From NCBI RefSeq assembly GCF_905163445.1, contig NC_053191.1, positions 6,076,001 to 6,140,000 of the forward strand: 64,000 nt of DNA. Direction: 5' to 3'. This DNA comes from Pararge aegeria (lineage: Eukaryota > Arthropoda > Insecta > Lepidoptera > Nymphalidae). Under the pieces are notes generated by a model. It ran no database searches. It had not been told where the DNA came from and saw only the letters and a program-made list of their open reading frames with translations. Position numbers and translations under genes: made by a program. Shown here one piece after another: positions 42,340 to 53,214 of the stretch. Numbering within the stretch: the first letter of the stretch is position 1; every line of letters begins with the position of its first letter.

Positions 42340-42935
42340 TATCATTTTTACCGTACACCGTTATGCAACGTGTCAAAGAAAACCAAAATAATACTTTTGA
42401 GGCTTTAGAAGTACATTATTTACTGTCTTAGAAACCGAAAACCTAATAGTTCTTGAGTAAACCACTGCCATAGTTTTCACTGAAGAAATCAGACGCAGCC
42501 CTCTAATTTCGCATGCAAAAGTAAAATCAAGTAATTCCTGTCACTTTATTACGTACGCGTCGCGTAGCGTAGGTACTATGCACGTGTTTCTCTTTTATCT
42601 TCAATAGGGTTGTCAAAAGTAAATACTTAGAATGTTTTGAATTAGTTACTGAACAATATAACTATTCAAATAAAAATTATACATACAATTGAATATACTT
42701 TCTTATTTGTTTTATAAATATAACCTAAAATAAAAGATGTAATACTAAATGAAATCAAAACGTGTTCGAAACCACCGCAGCGAGGCACAGTTCCTAGGAT
42801 GCTGGCAGCATTGCCCCAGCATTTTGAATTAGTTTTTATAGAATAATAAATATGAAAATAGGGTAATTCCTTATGAAATATACTTATTCACCCTTCAGCA
42901 TTATTTCGTAATTGCGTAACACGTTGTATAGTTAA
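42340..42935. repeat. TE-B (copy 3), split by an insertion
   Basis: 42340-42647 matches copies 1 and 2 through GTTGTCAAAAGTAAATACTT. 42835-42935 continues with CCTTATGAAATATACTTATT and GCGTAACACGTTGTA. The 174-bp insertion at 42648-42821 is removed cleanly when aligned to 28788-29212. Confidence 0.87.
42648..42821 (-). mobile_element. Insertion in TE-B with 13-bp duplication
   Basis: Exact 13-bp target duplication, TTTTGAATTAGTT, at 42635-42647 and 42822-42834. The minus strand can be read CWGNAASILGTVPRCGGFEH, resembling a LINE protein C-terminus, followed by AT-rich 3' sequence. Its TTGTTTTATAAATATAACCT segment recurs at 58100-58119. I infer a 5'-truncated LINE. Confidence 0.75.
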
Positions 42936-42939
42936 GGTA

Positions 42940-44510
42940 AGTTACTGCTTAGTTTTCTTGACGATGTGTCGAGCCACTAAGACTCGAATTCACAGTTAAA
43001 ACTTAGCACAATCAGGCATACGTGTCTTGAAAGCAAGCTACAGATAGAGGAGAAATTTCCTTGTTCTGTTCAATAATAGGAAAAACATTAATCCTGAAAT
43101 TGCCTTGTACTTACTTTTAAATCAAATGATGATGATATTAATACTAACCTTTACACTACGCACTTGCTAAATTTTAGCCAAGAAAAACCTTTGATGTTAA
43201 GGATCTTGTAATTAGTCCGGCCAGCCTTTCGCTTTTTAAACTATAAATAGGTAAATTCTGAACAAGGTTATCAAATATAAAACAGTAGGTACTAAACAAA
43301 ACGTAGTAATAACTCACAATCAAACACATAAAGGCTGTATAACGACTCCTTGCTATTTGTTACGATCGGTAACCGCACCCTTTCCAAGCCATTTATTTGA
43401 GGGGACCTATTCCGTGCAGCGATACATTTAACTAAAGATCGAGTACCCTATTTGTTAACTACGAACGTACAATAAACGATTTATGTGCAAAAATAACCTT
43501 ACGCACTAAATTGGACGAGTTGTAGATTTTCTTTGTGCACTAATAGTAGGTTTAAATAATCGTTGAAGTACATGGGTGAACGAGTTTCTTACGGTACTTT
43601 TTACTGAAAAATAATTCTTATTTTGGTAAAATTGAATAGGAAAACAATATTAAATATAACATTTTATCCCAGTCGTTAGAGCGACTGCAGAGAAACGAGT
43701 GATGGAGATGCATATCAGGTATATGAACTGCACTTATTATAATAAAAAAGTAATGAATTACCTAGAACCAAGTAACTGTATTTTATTTTAAACTATATCT
43801 CACAAATAATCTCGTTTTTTATGGGAAGATTCTTTAAACTAATAATTGATAAGCTTAATAAGGAAAACCTTGTTGGAATACAAAACTTAATTCTAATATT
43901 TACAGCCGTTTTCAAACACCATTTAATGGATTATCGTGTTTAATATTTACTAAATTTTTGTCGACAAAACTGTGTACTGTGTATGATACTCGTAGATTAT
44001 GAAAAAAACGATAAAGAAAGGAAGCCTCAACATGTATCGTGCTGATATCCCCACGAGAGAGAGCATGCAGTTGAGAACAATAATAGGAAATATCAGACAG
44101 ACAACAAAGATTTGGGACAGCGAAAACCCGAATTTATAATTACTAATAAATTTTATATATTATATTATGATGTGGACAGTGAAAACGTAATGTGAAGAAG
44201 CTATTTCATATAAAAGTATGAAAAATATTAAAACGCTATTTACCTGGCAAACGAATGTTCGGAAATAAACCAGAGCAACTATTGTAGTTCCCAAGACAAT
44301 GGCTCATTTCGCACTACAATCTTTCTTCATGTTATATTCATGGCTCTATGGTATGAGGTGGGGAATGATTCGTATTATACAGCTGGAACCCAAAAATGCA
44401 ACCATTTTGTATAGCTACTTTAACATTTCCAGCAAATTTTTCTAGTAGTAACGGACCAAGTGGTCTAGAATTCAATTTTTGGTTGAACCAAATTCAAATT
44501 TACATCTTTA
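42940..44510. other. No gene recognised
   Basis: AT-rich, nothing supported. Confidence 0.4.
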
Positions 44511-44514
44511 TGTT

Positions 44515-44635
44515 GGACTCTCAGGCTGGCAAGTTTCCTCACGATATTTTCCTTCACCGTTAAAGCAAGTGATATTTTCATATTTTAACTTAAAACGCAC
44601 AAAACTTCCGAAAGTTAGATGTATTCCAAATCTGT
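44515..44635 (-). repeat. SINE2 fragment
   Basis: CTCAGGCTGGCAAGTTTCCT, CACGATATTTTCCTTCACCG, AAGCAAGTGATATTTTCA, AACTTAAAACGCACAAAACT: the reverse of the SINE2 middle. Confidence 0.75.
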
Positions 44636-45055
44636 CTTAAGAAATTGGTATTATCTCTTCTGGAGCAGCATATCTGCTCGATTATTATCACTAACAGAGC
44701 GTAATAAAAATTGCTGTTAACTAACCACCCGCATTAGGCTAGCCCTTGACTGCAAGAGTAACCATTAACTCATGATTCAAATCAAGATCGTGCCAGGCTA
44801 ACCTGTGCGAGGTATGGCAGTTACACCCATGTCTCTATTTTCTAAATCTGTCAACCATTAGAGTGGAGACGTGTGCAAATCAGTAGGAAGTTCCTACGTT
44901 GAGAATGACGATCATGATCTATAAATATGCACGTAGTGGTTGATGGATCTCTAAGGAAACGGTCAGCTCGGTAGTTTTATTAGCAAGACGTTCCAAGAAC
45001 TTCGGCAAGAGCCAATTTCGGGAAATTAAATGGATTATCAACCACAACAATTCAG

Positions 45056-45265
45056 GCCTGTTTCGATACTTCGATCGCGATTAGGTGCCATCTTACTGGC
45101 GCATCGATACCGCTAAGCGATTAAAGTTTTAATACGATGCCGTGAAACTTATGAAGATTCTAAAACTACTACTTCTAGAATATCGCACTGTTATCGTGGG
45201 ATTTACATCTTGACTTGCCATTTGGAAAGACTGCAGTTGATTCCAATCTATCAAACAAAAACATG
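45056..45265 (+). repeat. Worn family E repeat
   Basis: GATTAGGTGCCATCTTACTG, ATCGATACCGCTAAGCGATT and AATACGATGCCGTGAAAC follow the family E order at about two-thirds identity by eye. A decayed AGACTGCAGTTG end follows. Confidence 0.5.
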
Positions 45266-45631
45266 TAATCAAGTAACAAAAGCTAACTGTGTGAACCAAG
45301 TTTATCATTTGGTTTACTACATTTAGACTTCGCTCATGAAGTACGGAATGACTTAGGAACCAATATTAAATTAAAAACTTCTGAACTAATGGCTTCTGCT
45401 ATGCATAGCAACTTTCTCTATAGTTTTGTTAATTAAGCTAAAGCATTGAATTAGGAAAATTTTTAGCTACTCAATTGGTTGTCCACGCCACTTACATAGT
45501 TCTACCTAATGCTTATCCAATTATAAATTTCTACGTCATGGTTCAGCTGCACATTGCTTGTTCTGCGTGATTTTTTAACGAACTAGATTGGTACTCGTAT
45601 AATACTTTATAGTGTTTATAATTGAATCATC

Positions 45632-45700
45632 GAAATCATCATCCCAATCGATGGCCGTACACTCCTGGACAACGGTACTATGTAAGGATTTCTAACTTTG
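45632..45700 (-). repeat. RTE-type LINE 3' tail
   Basis: CATCATCCCAATCGATGGCC, GTACACTCCTGGACAACGG, TATGTAAGGATTTCTAACTT matches the pattern at 7405-7480 (reverse of the RTE end). The frame 45622-45822 is not a gene. Confidence 0.65.
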
Positions 45701-46084
45701 CCGTATTTCTTTATTCAACGGCACCTTGGAAATTATTGTTATCTCCAGGTGATTCGGAGGGGTTTCCGACACTGCCTTTTCCGCTGCAGACTTACCATCT
45801 ATTTGGTCATCTGACCACTTAAGCTTCAGAACTCATTATACGATTCCTTAACTTTGGTTCGTGTACAAACTTCATTTTAATGAGATCTGTAAAAGAAACA
45901 AAGTCAGTGATTTATCACGTGGGAGATACTCCAAGCATAGCTTTCTTAAGAGTAGTGTTGTGTAAATGCTGAATTTCAAACGCACGGTCGTACAGAAATA
46001 TCAACGCAACTTTGCTCAAGCATGGCTAAAACATTATCGATTTATGATTATGTCGAAGAAAATAGACGCTGGAGTATATTATAT

Positions 46085-46500
46085 ATTACTAAATTCAAAA
46101 TTCAAATTCATTTATTTCAAGTAGGCCTACTTTATAAGCACTTTTGAAACGTCAAGTATGTATGTTTGAAGTGACTCTACCACCAGTTTGGAAAGGAGAT
46201 TCTACCGAGAAGAGCCGGCAAGAAACTCAGTAGTTGCTCTTTTCCAACATCAACATTTACAATCATTTTTCTATCTTGCGGGAGACGAGTCATTGAGGAT
46301 TTCATCAAATGTATAGCAACCTCGCTGTACTAGATGCGTTTTTACACATTTTTTAAACGTATGCATTGGTAGGTCAAGAATTTCCTTAGGAATCATGTTG
46401 TTAAAGCGTATACTCAACCCCTCAAAGGAGTTCTGCACCTTTCGCAGACGATATGCAGATATCACTAATTTATGTCCGTTTCTGGTAAGTCGATTACTAA
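46085..46500 (-). pseudogene. LINE L1 (jockey/CR1 group) C-terminus and 3' end
   Basis: Minus strand, frame 46465-46271, reads ISAYRLRKVQNSFEGLSIRF then NMIPKEILDLPMHTFKKCVK and YTFDEILND, matching residues ~110-175 of the copy at 56087-56641. It is followed by TTGGAAAAGAGCAACTACTG, TTTCTTGCCGGCTCTTCTCG and GTAGGCCTACTTGAAATAAA to the end at 46085. 5' truncated, with no catalytic RT motifs. Confidence 0.85.
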
Positions 46501-46584
46501 CACTCCCATCATATGTATTTTAATTAGTTTTTGCTCAGCCTGATTGTGTTTGTTCACGGCAGATCAGAATACAGATGTCTACTA

Positions 46585-46690
46585 GGGGAACATAACGGAT
46601 AAAAGACAGCAGCGTCCTCTGTGCCATTACTACCATCTAGTGCGAATTCATCTACCACCAACACATAGTGTTTATGGGCAAATCCTTCCT
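46585..46690 (+). repeat. Repeat G
   Basis: GACAGCAGCGTCCTCTGTGC, CATTACTACCATCTAGTGCG and GTGTTTATGGGCAAA: the uninterrupted counterpart of 800-1165. Confidence 0.65.
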
Positions 46691-46699
46691 TTAGAGTTT

Positions 46700-46965
46700 T
46701 GGCTATTGATCGAATAAAACGGTTATCAAAACCATTTCACATCCTAAAATCTCTGACCATAACTTTCATGTTGCCAGCGATGTGCTGCCACTGGAACTGT
46801 TTAAGCTAAGCTCAGAGAAATTCCTTAAAACTCACGTCGTTAGCCAACATAAATAGAGTTTATACTCTAGTCCACTTATACGAGATTATGCGCATTATGA
46901 AAGTCCATTTACATAATTACCTTAAGTTCTTAGGCTTAACTTTGGATTTTAACCTTAATGGGAGT
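46700..46965 (+). pseudogene. LINE L3 C-terminus and 3' end
   Basis: A short frame ends LPLELFKLSSEKFLKTHVVS before a stop. The pattern of a short conserved C-terminus (xLPxEL...FKxxL) is usual for jockey-type LINE proteins. Then ACTCTAGTCCACTTATACGA, TTATGCGCATTATGAAAG and ACATAATTACCTTAAGTTCT match the reverse copy at 51525-51700. Confidence 0.65.
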
Positions 46966-47162
46966 TAAGTGTGTGGGAATGTATGACGGGGACGGTTTCG
47001 TAGATCCAGGTTTTTGTTAACTTAGTCTACAATCTTAAGAAGACATGTTCACACTACATTCGTTAGGTAATACAGTCGTGTGATCTAGAACTGCTGCTGC
47101 ACTCGATAAATAGCATAATGAACAAATTGGTTGGGTATACGCTGCGTTTTCCTTCGTATTCA

Positions 47163-47345
47163 TTGAATGAATGAATGAATGAATGAATACACTTTTACTG
47201 TACACCAAAGAAACAAAAAGTAGTTACAAAGATATAAATACAATCAAGAGAGTACAATTTGGTGGCCTTATCGCTACATAGCGATTTCTTCCAGGCAACC
47301 AATGGCGTAAAAGGAAAAAACATAGAAAAGAGGTAGGTGGTGCAA
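47163..47345 (-). repeat. LINE 3' tail, family L4
   Basis: Minus strand: GGTTGCCTGGAAGAAATCGC, TAGCGATAAGGCCACCAAAT, TGTACTCTCTTGATTGTATT, GGTGTACAGTAAAAGTGTAT and an (ATTC)n tail, the clearest L4 end here. Confidence 0.85.
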
Positions 47346-47386
47346 TAAATAAGATTTAAAAATTATACAAATATATAAATATAAAT

Positions 47387-47387
<1 letters not shown>

Positions 47388-47420
<33 letters not shown>
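47388..47420. repeat. (TA)n microsatellite
   Basis: About 32 bases of alternating TA. Confidence 0.95.
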
Positions 47421-47424
<4 letters not shown>

Positions 47425-47429
47425 TAACT

Positions 47430-48235
47430 ATAACATTGAATTACTTTTCATAGTTAAAAATCTGTTTCCCTTTGTATTGATTGATTTTATTTTCATAGAG
47501 AAGTTATATATTTCATTTTGTAAACTTTTGTTGTTGAATGTAATTTCAAAACAGTAATTTTTTAAAACACCACCCAGGTGGTACCTACTAAAAATTTGTA
47601 TTCTAACCTACAATTAGCACTTCCCAATGATGCTAATAGCATCAAACCCAAAGAAAACAAGACTTTCTCCTGTTCAGATAATATTAGCAAGAGTAATTCC
47701 ATTACCACACGATAAAAGACCAACAGTTAGAAACTTCCCGAGTATTTCAAAACTTGTACTAAAAGAACTTTAAGTGTTCTTAAATTTCTTCGAGCGAATT
47801 GATATAGAGTCACTTAGTGAAATTAAAATTTCATTTTGTTTAAACTTTATTGTAATTGAGATTGGCTGAGTTTTGACGGACGAAATTATTTTATTTTGCA
47901 TAATTCTGAATCCTTATCAAGTTAAATTATTCAAGACTAAATTATATACAGACATAAGTTCCCGCTAAGGCATAACCTGTACTATTTGCGTACTTCCCTA
48001 GATATGTTTAATGTAGAATGACAAACAAATAAACCCATTTTTCAATTAAATATTATATGTCGTGTAGTGTATGTAAAAAATTATGTAATTCCTTGGTACC
48101 ACTTATATCTTAGCCTTGTCTTATCTTTATACAATATTCATGCTTACCGTATGGTAACAAAAAAGGTAAATAAAAGTACTAAAAACGTAAAAGCGGTGAT
48201 CTACTAGTGTATGTAGGTAAACACTTATTTCGGGA
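47430..48235. other. No gene recognised
   Basis: AT-rich, nothing supported. Confidence 0.4.
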
Positions 48236-48237
48236 GC

Positions 48238-48305
48238 ATCGCCCCATGCGGGAGTTAAGTCCTCCAATCCACACTTTGCTAGCGTGGTGGACTGCTGTGG
48301 CTGCT
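48238..48305 (+). repeat. SINE2 fragment
   Basis: GGGAGTTAAGTCCTCCAATC, CACACTTTGCTAGCGTGGTG, GACTGCTGTGGC: the late part of the SINE2 body. Confidence 0.65.
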
Positions 48306-48587
48306 TGACTATTCGTGTAAATTAGGAATAAACCCACTTCTAATACGAATAATGTTTCTTATCCCAACGATCACAATATAACCTAATATTCTAAAAAACG
48401 CAGCAGAGAAAGGGGTCGACTTGATGTTTACACAAATTCAAACCTTTGCCACTCTGCCGATCCGTAAATATTTCCAAGTAATAACGTTGGCACGCAGCTT
48501 CGATATTTCTATATTTTTTAAATGAATATTGCGTAATTTAGTAACTGACTAAAATATGACTGATAAAATATGACGATAATGATAAAA

Positions 48588-49064
48588 ATAATAATAATCA
48601 TTTATTTGCAAGAACGTTGTACAATATCAAGATGTTGGTAAACAATATAGTTAGTTTAGAGAGCATGACATTCTACTAAATTTATAGTCTGCAAATTTGG
48701 TTCTTAATTAAATGTCAAATTAAATTAAAATAAACACTACAAACACATGTTAAATTAAAAATTACGGTAAATAAATAAATGAATAACCAAATCGAAATAA
48801 ATGTTCCATAATTTATATTAAAAATTATTCAGTTTATAATAAATATTCTTTTCCATCATAATAACATTTTTCGAGAAGCATTTTACTTAATTTACTCTTA
48901 AAAATATTAAGATTCATGTTTTCGAAATCGGTTGGTAGTAGTAGAAAGTAGGAAGATGGAAATGTAGCGTTGTGATCATGTGGAAGGATCTCGGTCGATA
49001 AGTCCAGAATTGTCAGTTTCATTTGAGTCTGCCAGATGCGAAGGCGAAGAGAATATCTGTACAA
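48588..49064 (-). pseudogene. LINE C-terminus and 3' end (jockey-like)
   Basis: Minus strand frame 49064-48834 ends FPSSYFLLLPTDFENMNLNI, FKSKLSKMLLEKCYYDGKEY, LL, followed by a stop. The FK..L...CYY pattern equals the C-terminus seen in the L2 copy (KFKVYIKRKLTEKSYYYVKD). An untranslated tail runs to AAATAAATGATTATTATTAT at 48588. 5' truncated. Confidence 0.75.
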
Positions 49065-49595
49065 TTATAAGCGAAGAATATAAGAAGAAGAGCGATACAA
49101 TTATATCTGATCTAACACACAGGTATAATCTTTAAAAGATTTACAAAAAAAACGAATTTGAAAATATAAAAAAAGAAAAGATTATTTCACACGATGTAGG
49201 AATAAAACTTTTTGCAATTTAATATTTATTATTGGCGTCAACAATAAAATTAGTGTGGAAAATGCTGTTATTTATTTTCTGCAGCCGTGGCATTGCGGCT
49301 TACGCAAAGCACGATAGTAAAAATACATTTGGTGTACATTTAGCGACTTACTTTTAAAAGTTGGGGGTTTAAATTCCTAACTTTTTTTGGCGATGCTACT
49401 TCATAGTACCTCAAATCTTAAACAATTTAGAAGTCTTAAAGAGTGAGTCTGTATAGGGTAGTTGTTGCTATTTAAATTGGGTGAGATCTCTAAGGACTAC
49501 GACGAATAAAACATTTATTTATCATTATCATAAACATGTATTTGTATCACCCTTTCTGTTAAGTTGTATGGCACGGTGGTTATAGCTTCAGAACA
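49065..49595. other. No gene recognised
   Basis: AT-rich, nothing supported. Confidence 0.4.
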
Positions 49596-49599
49596 AACC

Positions 49600-49745
49600 T
49601 GATCTGCGCAGAAAAGGACGATGAACAAACACTTTATTGCACGCAAACCATAAAATAAATCAGATAACACAGCATAACAAACAATATGCCAGCATGCAAA
49701 GGCGGCCTTATTGCAATTATGTGAAATGACCGCTGCAATCCACAA
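49600..49745 (-). repeat. LINE 3' tail, family L4
   Basis: Minus strand: TTGCAATAAGGCCGCCTTTG, TTATGCTGTGTTATCTGATT, GCGTGCAATAAAGTGTTTGT. The 83-codon frame at 49515-49766 is this tail read through. Confidence 0.78.
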
Positions 49746-49784
49746 CATTGTTATCATTTTGCACATGCCGCCAAACGATTAGAG

Positions 49785-49872
49785 ACCAAAACTATCATAC
49801 CTCTAACAAATTAATCTTAGGTTGCATCATCACTGCGATTGCAGTTAAGGACTAACTGCTTGTAAAAAAAAC
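49785..49872 (+). repeat. Family E 3' end
   Basis: CATACCTCTAACAAATTAAT, CTTAGGTTGCATCATCACTG, CGATTGCAGTTAAGGACTAA and an A run. Confidence 0.75.
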
Positions 49873-49996
49873 GATCAGACATCGGGAGTGAAATAATAGA
49901 TAAGAAGTATACACAAACAAATGAAATATATCTAATATTAAACTAAAAGACTATGTAAGTAAGACTTTTATCTCCGATTCTTCGTGGATCAAAATG

Positions 49997-50030
49997 AATA
50001 GCTTAGAAACTACTAAGTTTCTAAGCTATT
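49997..50030. repeat. Perfect 15-bp hairpin
   Basis: AATAGCTTAGAAACT and AGTTTCTAAGCTATT around the loop ACTA. Followed by TTATTTTTAG. Confidence 0.95.
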
Positions 50031-51088
50031 TATTTTTAGATACCTATTTAAATAGACTGTCATTATGTTTTCTGATTTGAGTATAATAACAACAGTTTTT
50101 ATTAGAAAATAATATTTTTACTAAATTATTTGGAGGTTTTGTAAAAAGAAACCATCCATTTTCTGTTACATTGTAAGAAAAATTACAATCTATTTTATAA
50201 AATTCTTTATACAAAAACCCAGGTGAGTTCAATGTCGTTCATGATTAAATAGCAAAATTTTATTCCCTCTTAGAATTATTATCCAGCGAGACATAACAGA
50301 GGCCCTAAATAGAACATTATGTTGAAAAAATGGTACAAAAGGTAATTTCGCTAACACCTGTCCATTTAATCCAGAAAACTAGCTAAACTGTTCATTTAAC
50401 ACCTCCATTCTCACAATTCTTGCAATAACAGCGTCTTAATTTCTGCTGTGATCTTCATACTTCTTTGCAATAAGGGTGGAAGTCGCCTGCCAGGGCCCTG
50501 CCCTGCGGGTTACTTGAGTCGATTTGGCAAACTCCCAAAACGCATTAGTGTCCAAGTAATATTTATTTAAATTTGAAAATTTCGCAAATACAACCCAACG
50601 ATATAAATATAGTACTGTATGCTGTATTAGTGCCAACTTTTTGCAGTTATGATAATGAAAAGGTAGAGACTTTTATATTCCGAGTCCCAAGTGGCTACTT
50701 TTATATGTACTACTTTTATGGAACATGCACGAAATGAGTTCGGAGTCAAGATCGTTTTTGGTTTCTGGAATTTCTTGGTACTAATAACCAAAAAAAATAG
50801 GAATAAGTATTCAATTCGGTCGTATTTGTTACATAAACATTGAGTCGTTCATTAAACGATTTGAATTTGTTTTTTATTGAAACTGTATACTTTCTAGATA
50901 GTAAAGGTCTATTTATGCGATTTTGAAGAACAACACTTCAAATATTATACCACACGTATAACACTTTCGATGTTATTTGTGTTTGCAAGTGCAATAATCA
51001 AGTAAAATTGATGAAGAAAACAACGGAAAGCCACCAGAAATATAAAATAAAAACCAATTACGTATTGCGATATTAAATAATATTAAAT

Positions 51089-51132
51089 GCAACTATACTA
51101 AATATAAATGAATTTAGATTTAATATAGTTGC
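51089..51132. repeat. 21-bp hairpin
   Basis: GCAACTATACTAAATATAAAT pairs with ATTTAGATTTAATATAGTTGC (two mismatches) around the loop GA. Confidence 0.88.
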
Positions 51133-51524
51133 TTAGCACTTTAATCACAATAATGCTGATGGTGCAGTCCCAAGAGAATTCCTAAACCACTTCCAATTAA
51201 CGTCCGTGGAAAATCAGTTTTATTTAAAAGCGATTTGACATTTGCCTACTTTAAGTTTGATAATTACAAACGAACCTTTAAAAAGTGTGAAAAGAAAAAA
51301 AACTTCTTAAGAAAGACATGTACATACTTTGTATATTATTGACGTTCACTTACAAAAACTGCTTAGAAACTTTTTAATTTTTTCTTGGCAAAGAAGTCGT
51401 TAAAAAACAAATATGTCGGTCAACTTTTCTTCAAAATTTTTTTTTCTATAATCATCATTATTACCTTTTCCAGCTAAATATCATAAATATAACCCCGGGT
51501 TATGATAATTTAAAGTTTATTTCC

Positions 51525-51700
51525 CTCTACGCGAAGCCCAGTTGTGTCTCTTGTTAAGGCTAAATTTCAGAGGTGGGTTTAAGAACTTAAGGTAATTATG
51601 TAAATTAACTCTAATAATGCGCATAATTTCGCATATAAGTGGACCAGAATATAAAGTTTATTTATGTTGCTAACGACGTGAGTTTAACGGGATTTCACCT
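51525..51700 (-). repeat. LINE L3 3' end
   Basis: Minus strand: AACTCACGTCGTTAGCAACA, TAAATAAACTTTATATTCTG, GTCCACTTATATGCGAAATT, ATGCGCATTATTAGAG, TACATAATTACCTTAAGTTC. Matches 46820-46940. Confidence 0.75.
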
Positions 51701-51704
51701 TGCA

Positions 51705-52435
51705 GCCGAGTTTCAGTAGCAGTTTTCATACTTATATTATTAAATAGGCAAGTATATTGTTTCACATTATAACTTATAAGCGCATTAAACAATGTTATAC
51801 TTGTATGCCTTAAACTTCTTTCAGATAGTTAGAAAACATTTTACGAAAAGCTCCTTTATTTTAAACTCTGATGCAAAAATATCTATGCTCTTTATGGCAT
51901 AAATATATTTGAATACAAGAAGGCTATGATAAACAAAGAACTTTAGCTTTGTTTGCAATAATTTGTGACGACAAGACAAAAGAGTTAGGTGGAATTTATA
52001 ATTTTTTTTTTAATCACTAAACACAGTCACTCCAAAGCTCTCAGGATGCAGAGCATCGTTTTTTTATATCTCAATCTCACGAACTCTTAGTGAACAAAGT
52101 CTTTGATAAAATCCGACTCCGCTATCATCTGTCATCTCTAAAAAGATAGGATACTGAATGTGTGTAAGATTGTAAATTGTTGATATTGGAAAATAGATTA
52201 GACGTTAGATTCTGTCCAAACCAATGAAAAAATCACTTAAAACGGACAAACTTAGTTGCAAAATTGCTTCAAAAGCGCGTGTACAAATTGATTTAAATAA
52301 AAAATGTCCAAACCCATAAAAACTATTTATTTTATCAAACAGGCCTTGGTTTTTACTTCTATATACAGTAATGAGATAATGGACGAAAGTGATAACTTTA
52401 TTAAAGTCATAATTGATAGACTAAGCTCCAGATGG
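51705..52435. other. No gene recognised
   Basis: AT-rich, nothing supported. Confidence 0.4.
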
Positions 52436-52439
52436 TAAA

Positions 52440-52675
52440 TGGAAAATATGGCCAATAACACAGGGCTATACAAGGAACGCGTCCAACAGATTGTCGCCCT
52501 GTGTCCATCAAACTGAGGCGTAGGTGTTTAGCCTCATGTACCTGTAAATACACCGGCAACCACGCCTTTCAGGCCGAAACACAGCAATACTGCTTAGCGG
52601 TAGAAATAAACATGGCGGTAGGAATTCCACAGCCGAGCTCAGGCACAAAAAGCTTTGCTACTACTAAAAAATACA
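52440..52675 (+). repeat. Family D repeat
   Basis: GGAACGCGTCCAACAGATTG, CCCTGTGTCCATCAAACTGA, TTAGCCTCATGTACCTGTAA, ACACCGGCAACCACGCCTTT, GAGCTCAGGCACAAAAAGCT. The frame 52501-52689 is not a gene. Confidence 0.78.
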
Positions 52676-52922
52676 TGATTGGTAACTAAAACTTACACCA
52701 ACAGCTAAGTTATGAAAAAAATTATTACACAAACTATTTTCAACGCTGTACCCCAAGGTGGTATGAATACAACATGTAGAATGATTGTCACACATAATAA
52801 GCTGTTGTCTCGGAGACGACAAAAGTTTTCCTGTTTTATAGCAAGCGTTTGCTTTGCAGGATTGTTAACATGAAAAATTTATAAACTCCATTGTTAAGTG
52901 CGACGCAGGAATTTACAAAACA

Positions 52923-53213
52923 TCTTAATATATATAAATCTCCTGTCACGATGTTTGTCCGCGATGGACTCCAAAACTACTAAACCGATTTTAAATTAAA
53001 TTGGCACACCGTAAGCAGTCTGGTCCAACTTAAGAGATAGTTAATTAAGTAAAGCTTAGATCTTTAATTATAGTCGCAATTTTATTTTATTGCAAATTAT
53101 TTGTCTATAAATAATATGGTATTATATATACTACTATACTCATTTAAGGCTTAGCGATATTGAATACTTTAAAAGCAAAATCAAACGCAGACGAAGTCGC
53201 GGACAACAGCTAG
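52923..53213 (+). mobile_element. Non-autonomous Helitron, 291 bp
   Basis: Starts A|TCTTAATATATATAAATCTC, then GATGTTTGTCCGCGATGGAC and CCAAAACTACTAAACCG. Ends GACGAAGTCGCGGACAACAGCTAG|T. Same subfamily, colinear over its whole length, as 4212-4507 in the opposite orientation. Confidence 0.9.
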
Positions 53214-53214
53214 T

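Larger units (their letters stand above)
49875..51520. other. No gene recognised
   Basis: AT-rich, with two isolated hairpins (49997-50030 and 51089-51132). Short minus-strand frames at 50044-50636 have no motifs. Confidence 0.4.
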
